Shown here piece after piece: positions 1-7,138 of a stretch of DNA of 7,138 nt. The notes below the pieces were generated by a model that saw nothing but the letters and a program-made list of their open reading frames with translations, did not search any database and was not told the DNA's origin. The DNA is from Paracoccaceae bacterium. GTDB lineage: Bacteria > Pseudomonadota > Alphaproteobacteria > Rhodobacterales > Rhodobacteraceae. Position numbers and translations under genes: made by a program. The stretch is taken from NCBI GenBank assembly GCA_002746395.1, contig NVXA01000011.1, positions 21,522-28,659 of the forward strand, given 5' to 3'. Position 1 is the stretch's first letter, and every line of letters starts with the position of its first letter.

Positions 1-314
1 GCCAGCATCGGGTGGCGCAGCAACGTCGGGGATATACCCTTGCCATTGCCCGCGCCCAGCAAAAATATCGCAACAAGCATCAATAGATTGTTAATGCCCT
101 TCATCCAACTAGGCAGTTCGTAAAGCACCTGCACATCCACGGCTTTATACCCGAAAACCATCATCACGATGGACGCCAGAAGAATTAGCGCGGCAATCCC
201 CTTTGACGGACCCATACCGATTTTCACACCGATCGCGGCCCGCGCCTCCGGCATCACTCGTTTGAACAAATGGACAACCGTCCAGATCAAAATACCTGCA
301 ATTAGAAGTGTCAT
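1..314 (-). CDS. NnrU family integral membrane protein, N-terminal part (runs off left edge)
   Basis: The first 104 codons are visible; the gene continues beyond base 1. I chose the ATG at 314 because an AAGGGGA-type ribosome binding site lies about 7 bases upstream, just after the mcl2 stop. The protein opens with a hydrophobic segment (residues 2-15) followed by HLFKR and a PEAR stretch, then GPSKG (35-39). Two more hydrophobic segments follow at about 40-55 and 77-88, and the visible part ends in RHPML (100-104). The opening HLF motif, the KG motif and RHPML fit the NnrU family as I know it. Those are inner-membrane proteins of about 190-230 residues, first named from nitrite/nitric-oxide gene clusters and distantly related to isoprenylcysteine methyltransferase-like membrane enzymes. 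No denitrification gene is nearby, so a role in nitric oxide metabolism is not supported here. The start 15 bases after the mcl2 stop suggests co-transcription. Family assignment is fairly secure; function is unknown. Confidence 0.8.
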   Translation of the reverse strand, partial: MTLLIAGILIWTVVHLFKRVMPEARAAIGVKIGMGPSKGIAALILLASIVMMVFGYKAVDVQVLYELPSWMKGINNLLMLVAIFLLGAGNGKGISPTLLRHPML

Positions 315-329
315 GGAATTCCCCTTTGT

Positions 330-1208
330 TTAGTTTTCCGTAACACTAGCGATTACTGCCGCCTTACCCAACAGCTTTTGTGCGGTTTCTACATGCAAGT
401 TCTCGACGATCTTGCCATTCACTACCGCAACTCCTTCGCCTTTGGCCTTTGCCGCGTTAAACGCATCAACATATGTCTGCGCCAAGGCCATATCCTCGGC
501 ACTTGGCGCGAACACCTCGTTCGTCACGGCCAGTTGCGCGGGATGGATCAGCGTTTTGCCATCAAACCCCATATCGCGCCCCTGCTGGCACGAGGCACGC
601 AAACCGTCATCATCCTTGAACGCATTATAAACCCCGTCCACGCAAATCAGCCCATAAGCCCGCGCCGCCAGAAGGCACATCGACAAAGACGTCATCACCG
701 GCGCACGGTCCGGCGTATGGGCGGCAAACAGCTCCTTCACCAGATCGTTCGTGCCCATCACGAAAGCCTCCAACATCGGGGTCGCAGCCGCAATTTCTTG
801 GGCGTTCAGAATACCCAGCGGCGTTTCCATCATCGCCCAGATACGCGTTTTATCCGACACGCCAAAAGCCTTCATAAGCTTTTCAACCTGCTTCAGATCA
901 TCCGCCGTGCTGACTTTGGGGATCAAAATCGCATCCGGCCCAGCAGCACAAGCCGCAGCCAGATCGTCCATCCCCCAAGCCGAATCCAGCCCGTTCACCC
1001 GAATAACAACAGACCGCCGCCCATACCCGCCAGCTTTCACGGCCTCGCCAACCAAATCCCGCGCCATTGGTTTCTCGTCAGGGCTAACCGCGTCCTCCAG
1101 ATCAAAGATCAGCGCATCCACATCCAGCGTTCGCGCCTTTTCCAACGCCCGAACCTTGGAGCCGGGCATATATAATACAGAGCGGAACAGGGTATTTCGG
1201 TCAGTCAT
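330..1208 (-). CDS. mcl2: (3S)-malyl-CoA thioesterase (Mcl2), CitE/HpcH-like family
   Basis: This enzyme hydrolyses (3S)-malyl-CoA to malate and CoA in the cytoplasm, the last step of the ethylmalonyl-CoA pathway for acetate assimilation. The 292-residue protein has the CitE-like TIM-barrel signatures: FRSVLYMPGSK (8-18), the acidic metal-site motif FDLEDAV (35-41), VIRVNG with the CoA/substrate arginine R70 (68-73), MMETPLGI with metal ligand E128, MGTNDL with D155 (151-156), and GFDGKTLIHPAQ (214-225). The opening and the MGTNDL-KEL and VDGVYNAFKD stretches closely match Rhodobacter Mcl2 (about 285 residues) as I remember it, more than the bifunctional lyase Mcl1. The frame stays open upstream to 1277, but I chose the ATG at 1208. 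It has GAGGAA about 7 bases upstream, and family members begin only a few residues before FRSVLY. The gene is divergent from mdh, whose substrate it makes, and sits 15 bases ahead of the NnrU-like gene. A generic malyl-CoA or citramalyl-CoA lyase is the main alternative. Confidence 0.87.
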   Translation of the reverse strand: MTDRNTLFRSVLYMPGSKVRALEKARTLDVDALIFDLEDAVSPDEKPMARDLVGEAVKAGGYGRRSVVIRVNGLDSAWGMDDLAAACAAGPDAILIPKVSTADDLKQVEKLMKAFGVSDKTRIWAMMETPLGILNAQEIAAATPMLEAFVMGTNDLVKELFAAHTPDRAPVMTSLSMCLLAARAYGLICVDGVYNAFKDDDGLRASCQQGRDMGFDGKTLIHPAQLAVTNEVFAPSAEDMALAQTYVDAFNAAKAKGEGVAVVNGKIVENLHVETAQKLLGKAAVIASVTEN

Positions 1209-2332
<1,124 letters not shown>

Positions 2333-2341
2333 ACTGAGAAC

Positions 2342-2373
2342 TTGCAAATTTTTGAATGACGCATCAAGATAAT
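2342..2373 (+). promoter_or_regulatory. Possible promoter for the secreted-protein gene, overlapping the mdh terminator
   Basis: GATAAT at 2368-2373 matches the -10 consensus at five of six positions and lies wholly in the loop of the mdh terminator. TTGCAA at 2342-2347 could serve as a -35, but the 20-base spacer is longer than the usual 16-18. A start near 2380 would give a leader of about 25 bases holding only the right arm of the hairpin, so the terminator could not block it. This is a tentative call from pattern alone; readthrough from mdh is the alternative. Confidence 0.25.
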
Positions 2374-2390
2374 TGGTGCGTCATTTTTTT
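2355..2390 (+). terminator. Intrinsic terminator after mdh
   Basis: A 9-bp perfect stem, AATGACGCA (2355-2363) with TGCGTCATT (2377-2385), closes a 13-base loop. The right arm runs into a seven-T tract at 2384-2390. The structure starts 22 bases after the mdh stop codon. It is the best intrinsic terminator in the window and should separate mdh from the genes downstream. Confidence 0.88.
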
Positions 2391-2405
2391 GTCGGAGGTT
2401 CTTTT

Positions 2406-3596
2406 ATGCGTTTTTCTTTAATCCTTTCTCTTTTTCTATTATCCACAATTTCTACGGCACAAGCGAATTCACTGATTGGCAAAAGCAGCCTTAGCGAAAC
2501 CGAAGCACAGCTTACGGCGATACCCGACAAGACCCCCGATGATCAATTCGCGCTTGGTGCCGTTCGTTTCTTACACGGTATCGAAAAAACCCTGCAACTC
2601 CGTTGGCAGCACAATATGGTGATGAGGAACATAGACCTTCCAGTGCTGCGCCTACCCGTACCACCCAACGCTAGGTCCAAACCATTCACCCCAGCACTAA
2701 TTACCGACCTTTTCCGCGAATTGCTGACAGATATGGACGCAAGCCGCGTCGCACTGGATGCCATTGACGGGGCCGAGGTAGCGTTAGATTTGGACCTAAA
2801 GACACTGTGGTTTGACATTAATATGAACGGTGCCCGCGACACCGGTGAAAGCATTCTCGAAGTCGGCGCTGTTACGTTGATGGACGGGGCAATTGCCGGC
2901 AGTTCTGAAAGTGTCCCGTCGATGAAGGTGCGTTTTGACACCGCTGATGTCGCATGGCTGACGGCCTATACCCATATGATTTCTGCGGCAGGTGAAATGG
3001 TCGTCGCCTTTGATCCGACCGAAGCGATCGCATCAGTTATGGACGCCAATGTCGTGACGAGGGAACTACTGGGTGACACTCCGAAAGCTTTTGGTTTCGA
3101 CATGCAGTTTGGCAACTGGGTAGATCAGTTTGCGATGGCTTACGGCGCGTTGAACCAACAACCCGACGCTACTCATACACGCGCAGCACACGCTCATTTG
3201 TTAAGTATGATCGCAGAGAATAAAGTCTTCTGGGCAGGGATAGAAACGGAAACTGACAATTTCAACGAGTGGATACCTAACCGAAACCAAACCGCAGCCC
3301 TTGGTTTTGAACTTGACCCTGACACCGGCGCTGTGTGGCAAGAAATACTAGCCGACGCCGAAGCCCTACTTAACGGCGAGCTGCTGATAAACTATTGGCG
3401 TATCTCGCCCGCTGGCGGTGTAAACGTACAAAAGCTGTTCATGGATCCACCACCCGTAGATATCGTCACTTGGGTGCAAGGCGCTGGTCTGTTACCTTAT
3501 TTGGAGCGCGGCCCCGTTATTACAGCTGCCAACCTGCGCAGATTCGAAGAACTTACCGCGGGCAACCCGCTTCTATTCTCGTTTTTATTCAACTAA
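2406..3596 (+). CDS. Uncharacterised secreted protein with signal peptide and an EF-hand-like loop
   Basis: I do not recognise a named family. The 396-residue protein starts with a typical Sec signal peptide: MRFSL, a hydrophobic core to about residue 14, then STAQA with likely cleavage after A20, so it should be periplasmic or exported. No further membrane segment or lipobox is seen. Residues 134-148 (LWFDINMNGARDTGE) resemble a calcium-binding EF-hand or dockerin-type loop, with D137, N139, N141, D145 and E148 spaced as ligands. Tryptophan-rich stretches follow at about 184-204 and 275-290, and a proline-rich one at 348-350. Cysteines appear to be absent. I chose the ATG at 2406 because GGAGG (2394-2398) lies 7 bases upstream and the signal peptide begins there. 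The open frame extends back to a TTG at 2373, but that is inside the terminator. Codon use includes more TTA and ATA than the flanking metabolic genes, hinting at lower expression or separate ancestry. Calcium binding is an inference. Confidence 0.8.
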   Translation: MRFSLILSLFLLSTISTAQANSLIGKSSLSETEAQLTAIPDKTPDDQFALGAVRFLHGIEKTLQLRWQHNMVMRNIDLPVLRLPVPPNARSKPFTPALITDLFRELLTDMDASRVALDAIDGAEVALDLDLKTLWFDINMNGARDTGESILEVGAVTLMDGAIAGSSESVPSMKVRFDTADVAWLTAYTHMISAAGEMVVAFDPTEAIASVMDANVVTRELLGDTPKAFGFDMQFGNWVDQFAMAYGALNQQPDATHTRAAHAHLLSMIAENKVFWAGIETETDNFNEWIPNRNQTAALGFELDPDTGAVWQEILADAEALLNGELLINYWRISPAGGVNVQKLFMDPPPVDIVTWVQGAGLLPYLERGPVITAANLRRFEELTAGNPLLFSFLFN

Positions 3597-3601
3597 CCAG
3601 C

Positions 3602-3640
3602 GCTATGTGATCACACCTTTTCCGCATGTGATCACATAGC
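3602..3640. repeat. Perfect 14-bp inverted repeat with two TGTGATCACA palindromes
   Basis: The arms GCTATGTGATCACA (3602-3615) and TGTGATCACATAGC (3627-3640) are perfect inverted copies around an 11-base spacer. Each arm contains TGTGATCACA, itself a perfect palindrome (3606-3615 and 3627-3636), so the two decamers are also a direct repeat. Their centres are 21 bases apart, two helical turns. The element starts 6 bases after the stop of the secreted-protein gene and ends 148 bases before sucC. No T-tract follows on either strand, so it does not look like an intrinsic terminator. A double operator for a dimeric regulator of the suc operon is the reading I favour; an mRNA-stabilising 3' hairpin is the alternative. 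Confidence 0.65.
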
Positions 3641-3690
3641 CTCATCAACCTTACATTTTCCCACGATCGGGCGTTAAACCCCTTTTCCTT

Positions 3691-3792
3691 ATGACGAATC
3701 CTGCCATACATTTATTCAGAGCCGAAGCAATGATTTCTTCATACCTTTGGACATTAATGCCATGGACCATAGAACAGGGACCGGTTGAATGA
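3691..3792 (+). other. 33-codon open frame in the sucC leader, overlapping the sucC start (ATGA)
   Basis: An ATG at 3691 opens a 33-codon frame whose TGA (3790-3792) overlaps the sucC ATG (3789-3791), the arrangement typical of translational coupling. Against a real gene: the bases before 3691 are pyrimidine-rich with no ribosome binding site, and the frame uses ATA, TTA and AGA codons that are rare for such genomes. An internal ATG at 3730 has only a weak purine stretch before it. The peptide contains a hydrophobic, tryptophan-bearing middle (about residues 14-26). I list it as a candidate leader peptide or chance frame, not as a confirmed gene. Confidence 0.15.
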
Positions 3793-4985
3793 ACATTCAC
3801 GAATACCAAGCAAAACAATTGCTGAAAGAATACGGAGCGCCCGTTTCAGATGGCCGCCCGGTTCTGAAAGCCGAAGACGCAAAAACCGCCGCTGGCGAAC
3901 TCGATGGCCCGATTTGGGTTGTTAAGGCACAGATCCACGCAGGTGGCCGCGGCAAGGGGTCGTTCAACGAACCCGAAGCTGGCGAAGCTGGCGGTGTGCG
4001 CCTAACCAAATCCGTTTCCGAAGCCGCCGAAGAAGCCCAAAAAATGTTGGGCCGCACATTGGTAACCCACCAAACGGGTCCGGCTGGCAAGCAGGTTAAC
4101 CGCGTATACATCGAAGACGGCGCGGCGATTGACAAAGAACTCTACCTCGCGCTTCTGGTTGACCGCGTGTCGTCCCGCGTGTCGTTCGTCGCCTCTACTG
4201 AGGGCGGCATGGACATCGAAGAAGTCGCTGCCAACACGCCTGAAAAAATCATCAGCTTCTCGGTTGATCCGGCTTCTGGCCTATCCGCATTCCACGGTCG
4301 CCGCGTCGCGTTCACGCTGGGGCTTGAGGGTAAACAGATCAAACAATGCGTTCAGCTGATCAGCAACCTCTACCGCATGTTCGTTGAAAAAGACATGGAG
4401 ATGTTGGAGATTAACCCCCTGATCGTCACCAACGACGGCGACCTGAAATGCCTTGATGCGAAGATGAGCTTCGATTCAAACGCGCTCTACCGTCACGCCG
4501 ATATCGTCGCCCTTCGCGACGAAACCGAAGAAGACGCCAAGGAACTGGAAGCCTCCAAATACGACCTCAACTACATCACTCTGGATGGCGAGATCGGCTG
4601 TATGGTTAACGGCGCGGGCTTGGCGATGGCCACTATGGACATCATCAAACTTTACGGCTCCGAACCTGCCAACTTCCTCGACGTTGGTGGCGGCGCTACC
4701 AAGGAAAAAGTTACCGAGGCGTTCAAAATCATCACCTCTGACCCCAACGTCAAAGGCATCCTAGTGAACATCTTCGGCGGCATCATGCGCTGCGATGTTA
4801 TCGCAGAGGGTGTGGTCGCTGCGGTGCAAGAAGTCGGCCTGAAAGTGCCACTGGTTGTACGCCTTGAGGGTACAAACGTCGAAAAAGGTAAAGAGATCAT
4901 TAACAACTCCGGCCTCGGGGTTATTGCTGCGGATGATCTGGGCGATGCTGCCAAGAAAATCGTAGCCGCTGTGAAGGGAGCCTGA
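3789..4985 (+). CDS. sucC: Succinyl-CoA synthetase (ADP-forming), beta subunit
   Basis: SucC forms, with SucD, the cytoplasmic enzyme that interconverts succinyl-CoA and succinate while making ATP or GTP. The 398 residues are close to the family norm (388 in E. coli), with an offset of 10 in the later part. The N-terminal ATP-grasp domain begins with [12 protein letters not shown] and carries K46 in [14 protein letters not shown] (44-57), the nucleotide-binding loop. E207 and N209 in EINPL, and D223 in CLDAK, correspond to E. coli E197, N199 and D213, which position the swinging histidine and Mg-nucleotide. The C-terminal CoA-ligase domain has NGAGLAM (274-280), DVGGGA (298-303) and GGIMRCD (330-336). 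The start is set by AGGGA 8 bases upstream and the invariant MNIHEYQAK opening. It lies 3 bases ahead of sucD. The 192-base upstream gap holds the inverted repeat and probably the operon promoter, though I could not pick out a convincing -10/-35 pair. Confidence 0.98.
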   Translation: MNIHEYQAKQLLKEYGAPVSDGRPVLKAEDAKTAAGELDGPIWVVKAQIHAGGRGKGSFNEPEAGEAGGVRLTKSVSEAAEEAQKMLGRTLVTHQTGPAGKQVNRVYIEDGAAIDKELYLALLVDRVSSRVSFVASTEGGMDIEEVAANTPEKIISFSVDPASGLSAFHGRRVAFTLGLEGKQIKQCVQLISNLYRMFVEKDMEMLEINPLIVTNDGDLKCLDAKMSFDSNALYRHADIVALRDETEEDAKELEASKYDLNYITLDGEIGCMVNGAGLAMATMDIIKLYGSEPANFLDVGGGATKEKVTEAFKIITSDPNVKGILVNIFGGIMRCDVIAEGVVAAVQEVGLKVPLVVRLEGTNVEKGKEIINNSGLGVIAADDLGDAAKKIVAAVKGA

Positions 4986-4988
4986 TCC

Positions 4989-5870
4989 ATGGCTGTTCTA
5001 GTAAACGAAAACACCAAGGTTATCTGTCAGGGTCTTACCGGCTCGCAAGGTACCTTCCACTCCGAACAGGCGATTGCTTATGGCACGCAGATGGTCGGCG
5101 GCGTGACACCCGGCAAAGGTGGCCAAACCCACATCGGTTTGCCAATCTTCAACACGGTTCACGAGGCCCGTCATGTGACTGGTGCCAACGCGACAGCGAT
5201 CTACGTTCCACCCCCCTTCGCTGCTGACGCAATTCTAGAGGCGATCGACGCTGAACTGGAGCTGATCGTCTGCATCACCGAAGGCATTCCCGTGCTGGAT
5301 ATGATGCGTGTGAAACGCGCGCTTGAAGGTTCCAAGTCCACGTTGATCGGCCCGAATTGCCCGGGCGTTATCACACCGGATGCGTGCAAAATCGGCATCA
5401 TGCCAGGTCACATCCACAAACGTGGTTCTGTGGGCGTGGTTTCGCGCTCAGGCACGCTAACGTATGAGGCCGTGAAGCAAACAACCGATGCTGGGCTTGG
5501 TCAATCGACCTGCATCGGCATCGGCGGCGACCCGATCAAAGGCATGGAACACATCGACGCGCTGGAATTGCTTCTGGCCGACGATGAAACGCAATCCATC
5601 ATCATGATCGGTGAAATCGGTGGTTCCGCCGAAGAAGAAGCCGCGCAGTTTTTCAAGGACGAGGCTAAACGTGGCCGCACCAAACCCATCGCCGGTTTCA
5701 TCGCCGGTCTAACGGCCCCTCCGGGTCGTCGTATGGGCCACGCTGGCGCGATTGTTGCAGGCGGCGTAGGTGGTGCTGAAGACAAAATCGAGGCCATGAA
5801 ATCAGCCGGTTTCGTAGTCGCCGACAGCCCCGCAGGACTTGGCGAAGCTGTATTGAAAGCTATCGGTTAA
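4989..5870 (+). CDS. sucD: Succinyl-CoA synthetase, alpha subunit
   Basis: SucD is the CoA-binding and phosphohistidine-carrying partner of SucC. Its 293 residues are normal for the family. The CoA-binding Rossmann domain shows GLTGSQG (15-21) and GGVTPGKGG (37-45). GPNCPG (121-126) and SRSGTLTYE (152-160) mark the ligase domain. The catalytic histidine is H251 in RRMGHAGAI, matching the active-site histidine near residue 246 of the E. coli protein. The ribosome binding site AAGGGAG (4974-4980) is embedded in the last codons of sucC, 8 bases before the ATG, so the two subunits are very probably made from one transcript in matched amounts. The gene ends in three consecutive in-frame stops (TAA TAA TAA), unusual but harmless. 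A hairpin follows directly, before sucA. Confidence 0.98.
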   Translation: MAVLVNENTKVICQGLTGSQGTFHSEQAIAYGTQMVGGVTPGKGGQTHIGLPIFNTVHEARHVTGANATAIYVPPPFAADAILEAIDAELELIVCITEGIPVLDMMRVKRALEGSKSTLIGPNCPGVITPDACKIGIMPGHIHKRGSVGVVSRSGTLTYEAVKQTTDAGLGQSTCIGIGGDPIKGMEHIDALELLLADDETQSIIMIGEIGGSAEEEAAQFFKDEAKRGRTKPIAGFIAGLTAPPGRRMGHAGAIVAGGVGGAEDKIEAMKSAGFVVADSPAGLGEAVLKAIG

Positions 5871-5876
5871 TAATAA

Positions 5877-5907
5877 CTTGGGCGTCTATCAGGGCGCCCA
5901 AGCTTTT
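5877..5907 (+). terminator. Hairpin with short T-tract between sucD and sucA (partial terminator or processing site)
   Basis: CTTGGGCG (5877-5884) pairs perfectly with CGCCCAAG (5895-5902) around a 10-base loop, followed by C and only four Ts (5904-5907). The stem is GC-rich but the T-tract is short, so termination is probably incomplete. Its place between sucD and sucA fits an element lowering sucA transcript relative to sucCD, or stabilising the 3' end of a sucCD message. Confidence 0.55.
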
Positions 5908-5935
5908 CAAAGGTCCACAACGGGCCACCACATAT

Positions 5936-5963
5936 AAGGAGCGGGTTTTTTCCGTCTCGGCCA
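5936..5963 (+). promoter_or_regulatory. sucA translation initiation region with a distant Shine-Dalgarno sequence
   Basis: The only good ribosome binding site, AAGGAG (5936-5941), lies 22 bases before the sucA ATG, far beyond the usual 5-10. The gap can fold: GAGCGG (5939-5944) with CCG (5952-5954) and CTC (5956-5958), one bulged T, and a loop of G plus six Ts. The fold would shorten the gap but also hide part of AAGGAG. No in-frame ATG, GTG or TTG exists between the site and 5964. Confidence 0.4.
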
Positions 5964-7138
5964 ATGACAGAGCAATCCTCTAACGACCAATTTCACAGCG
6001 AATCCTTCTTGCAAGGGCACAACGCCGAATACATTGAACAACTGCAAGCGCAGTTTGCCAATGATCCCAATTCGGTAGATGAAAGCTGGCAGCAGTTTTT
6101 CCGCGCCCTTGGCGAAGAACCAAGCGTCGCCCGCGCCGAAGCTGCCGGGCCAAGCTGGGCTCGCGCCGATTGGCCCCCCGTTCCGCACGACGATCTGACC
6201 GCCGCACTCGATGGCCAGTGGGCCGAACCCGAAGTGATTGGCGACAAGATCAAAGCCAAGGCAACCGAAGTTGGCGCCACGATTTCCGAAGAACAAGTCA
6301 GGCAGGCCGTCCTCGATTCCATCCGCGCGTTGATGTTGATCCGCGCCTACCGTATTCGCGGGCATCTGGCCGCGGACCTCGATCCGCTTCGCCTGACCCC
6401 ACTGCCAGTAATGCCGGAACTGGAACCTGCGACTTACGGTTTTACCGAAGCCGATATGGACCGCCCGATTTTCCTTGATAACGTGCTGGGGCTTGAACAC
6501 GGCTCCATGCGCGAAATCGTGGCCATAGTTAAGCGTACTTACTGTGGCACATTTGCGCTGCAATACATGCACATCTCCAACGCCGCCGAGGCCGGTTGGC
6601 TGAAAGAACGGATCGAGGGTTTCGGCAAAGAAATCGCCTTCACCAAGGCAGGCCGTAAAGCCATCCTCAACAAACTGGTGGAGGCCGAAGGCTTCGAGAA
6701 ATACCTCCACGTCAAATACATGGGCACCAAACGGTTCGGTCTGGACGGCGGCGAAAGCCTGATTCCAGCCCTTGAGCAAATCGTTAAACGCGGTGGCCAG
6801 CTTGGCGTTAAAGAAATCGTAATCGGCATGCCACACCGTGGCCGCTTGTCGGTTCTGGCGAATTTTATGGGCAAACCGTACCGCGCGATTTTTCACGAAT
6901 TTCAGGGCGGCAGCTATAAACCAGACACGGTTGAAGGTTCGGGCGACGTGAAATATCACCTTGGTGCCTCGTCAGATCGTGAATTTGACGGCAACTCCGT
7001 TCACCTTTCCCTGACCGCCAATCCCAGCCACCTAGAGGCCGTTAACCCCGTTGTCCTTGGCAAGGTTCGCGCCAAACAATCGCAACTTGGCGACGAGAAT
7101 CGCGAAATGGTTCTGCCGCTGCTTTTGCACGGCGACGC
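5964..7138 (+). CDS. sucA: 2-oxoglutarate dehydrogenase E1 component, N-terminal part (runs off right edge)
   Basis: SucA is the thiamine-diphosphate E1 subunit of the 2-oxoglutarate dehydrogenase complex. It decarboxylates 2-oxoglutarate and passes the succinyl group to the lipoyl E2 (SucB). 391 codons are visible of a protein usually 930-990 residues long. The N-terminal E1 domain, which docks on the complex, is clear at about 14-46 (SFLQGHNAEYIEQL to SWQQFF). An acidic linker of low conservation follows, then YRIRGH (129-134), a family signature. The catalytic domain begins at about 190 and includes GMPHRGRL with H291, GDVKYHLG with H332, and TANPSHLEAVNP (351-362); H291 and H332 correspond to the active-site histidines H260 and H298 of E. 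coli. The sequence ends just inside the HGD-A motif that helps bind Mg-thiamine diphosphate. The start at 5964 is the only in-frame initiator that gives the normal N-terminus, despite its distant ribosome binding site. sucB and lpd would be expected downstream. Confidence 0.97.
   Translation, partial: MTEQSSNDQFHSESFLQGHNAEYIEQLQAQFANDPNSVDESWQQFFRALGEEPSVARAEAAGPSWARADWPPVPHDDLTAALDGQWAEPEVIGDKIKAKATEVGATISEEQVRQAVLDSIRALMLIRAYRIRGHLAADLDPLRLTPLPVMPELEPATYGFTEADMDRPIFLDNVLGLEHGSMREIVAIVKRTYCGTFALQYMHISNAAEAGWLKERIEGFGKEIAFTKAGRKAILNKLVEAEGFEKYLHVKYMGTKRFGLDGGESLIPALEQIVKRGGQLGVKEIVIGMPHRGRLSVLANFMGKPYRAIFHEFQGGSYKPDTVEGSGDVKYHLGASSDREFDGNSVHLSLTANPSHLEAVNPVVLGKVRAKQSQLGDENREMVLPLLLHGD

Noticed and set aside
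378..1175. 265-codon plus-strand frame opposite mcl2
   Set aside because: It mirrors mcl2 codons, is rich in arginine, histidine and isoleucine without domain signs, and has no convincing ribosome binding site; mcl2 carries all family motifs.
2373..2405. Upstream TTG start for the secreted protein
   Set aside because: It falls inside the mdh terminator loop and stem and would place 11 residues before a clean signal peptide; the ATG at 2406 has GGAGG 7 bases upstream.
3602..3655. Inverted repeat read as an intrinsic terminator of the secreted-protein gene
   Set aside because: No run of Ts follows the right arm on the plus strand or the left arm on the minus strand, so the defining part of an intrinsic terminator is missing.
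3597..3788. Riboswitch or structured leader in front of sucC
   Set aside because: Apart from the single inverted repeat I see no multi-stem conserved architecture or known riboswitch core; published suc-associated RNA motifs that I know of come from other proteobacterial groups.
5907..6959. Long open frame (350 codons) on the minus strand opposite sucA
   Set aside because: It lies wholly opposite the unmistakable sucA coding sequence, and its translation has no recognisable domain. Long antisense frames are common opposite genes with strong codon bias.

Overview
The window looks like a core-metabolism region from an alphaproteobacterium, most likely a Rhodobacterales (Rhodobacter/Roseobacter-type) genome of moderate GC content. 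Three things point there: the order mcl2 (divergent) - mdh - sucC - sucD - sucA, the lactate-dehydrogenase-like type of malate dehydrogenase, and a (3S)-malyl-CoA thioesterase of the Rhodobacter Mcl2 type. The species cannot be fixed from the sequence alone.

Layout. On the minus strand, reading leftwards from about 1208, are mcl2 and, 15 bases beyond it, the first half of an NnrU-family membrane protein gene that runs off the left edge. A 161-base divergent intergenic region (1209-1369) carries nested inverted repeats and separates mcl2 from mdh on the plus strand. mdh ends in a clear intrinsic terminator (2355-2390). Only 15 bases after its T-tract begins an uncharacterised gene for a predicted secreted 396-residue protein (2406-3596). 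A perfect 14-bp inverted repeat containing two copies of the palindrome TGTGATCACA (3602-3640) lies right behind it and 148 bases in front of the sucC start. Then come sucC and sucD, 3 bases apart; a hairpin with a short T-tract after sucD; and sucA, which runs off the right edge after 391 codons.

How the genes work together. SucA is the E1 of 2-oxoglutarate dehydrogenase and makes succinyl-CoA with E2 and E3, which are not in the window. SucCD converts succinyl-CoA to succinate with substrate-level phosphorylation. Mdh oxidises malate to oxaloacetate. Mcl2 hydrolyses (3S)-malyl-CoA, made from glyoxylate and acetyl-CoA, to malate and CoA, the last step of the ethylmalonyl-CoA route of acetate assimilation. 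Its product is the substrate of Mdh, encoded across the divergent promoter region. The NnrU-like protein and the secreted protein have no evident part in this pathway.

No mobile element, CRISPR array, tRNA, rRNA or defence system was seen. The less ordinary parts are the non-coding signals around the suc operon, the secreted gene set between two hairpins, and the odd translation-start context of sucA.
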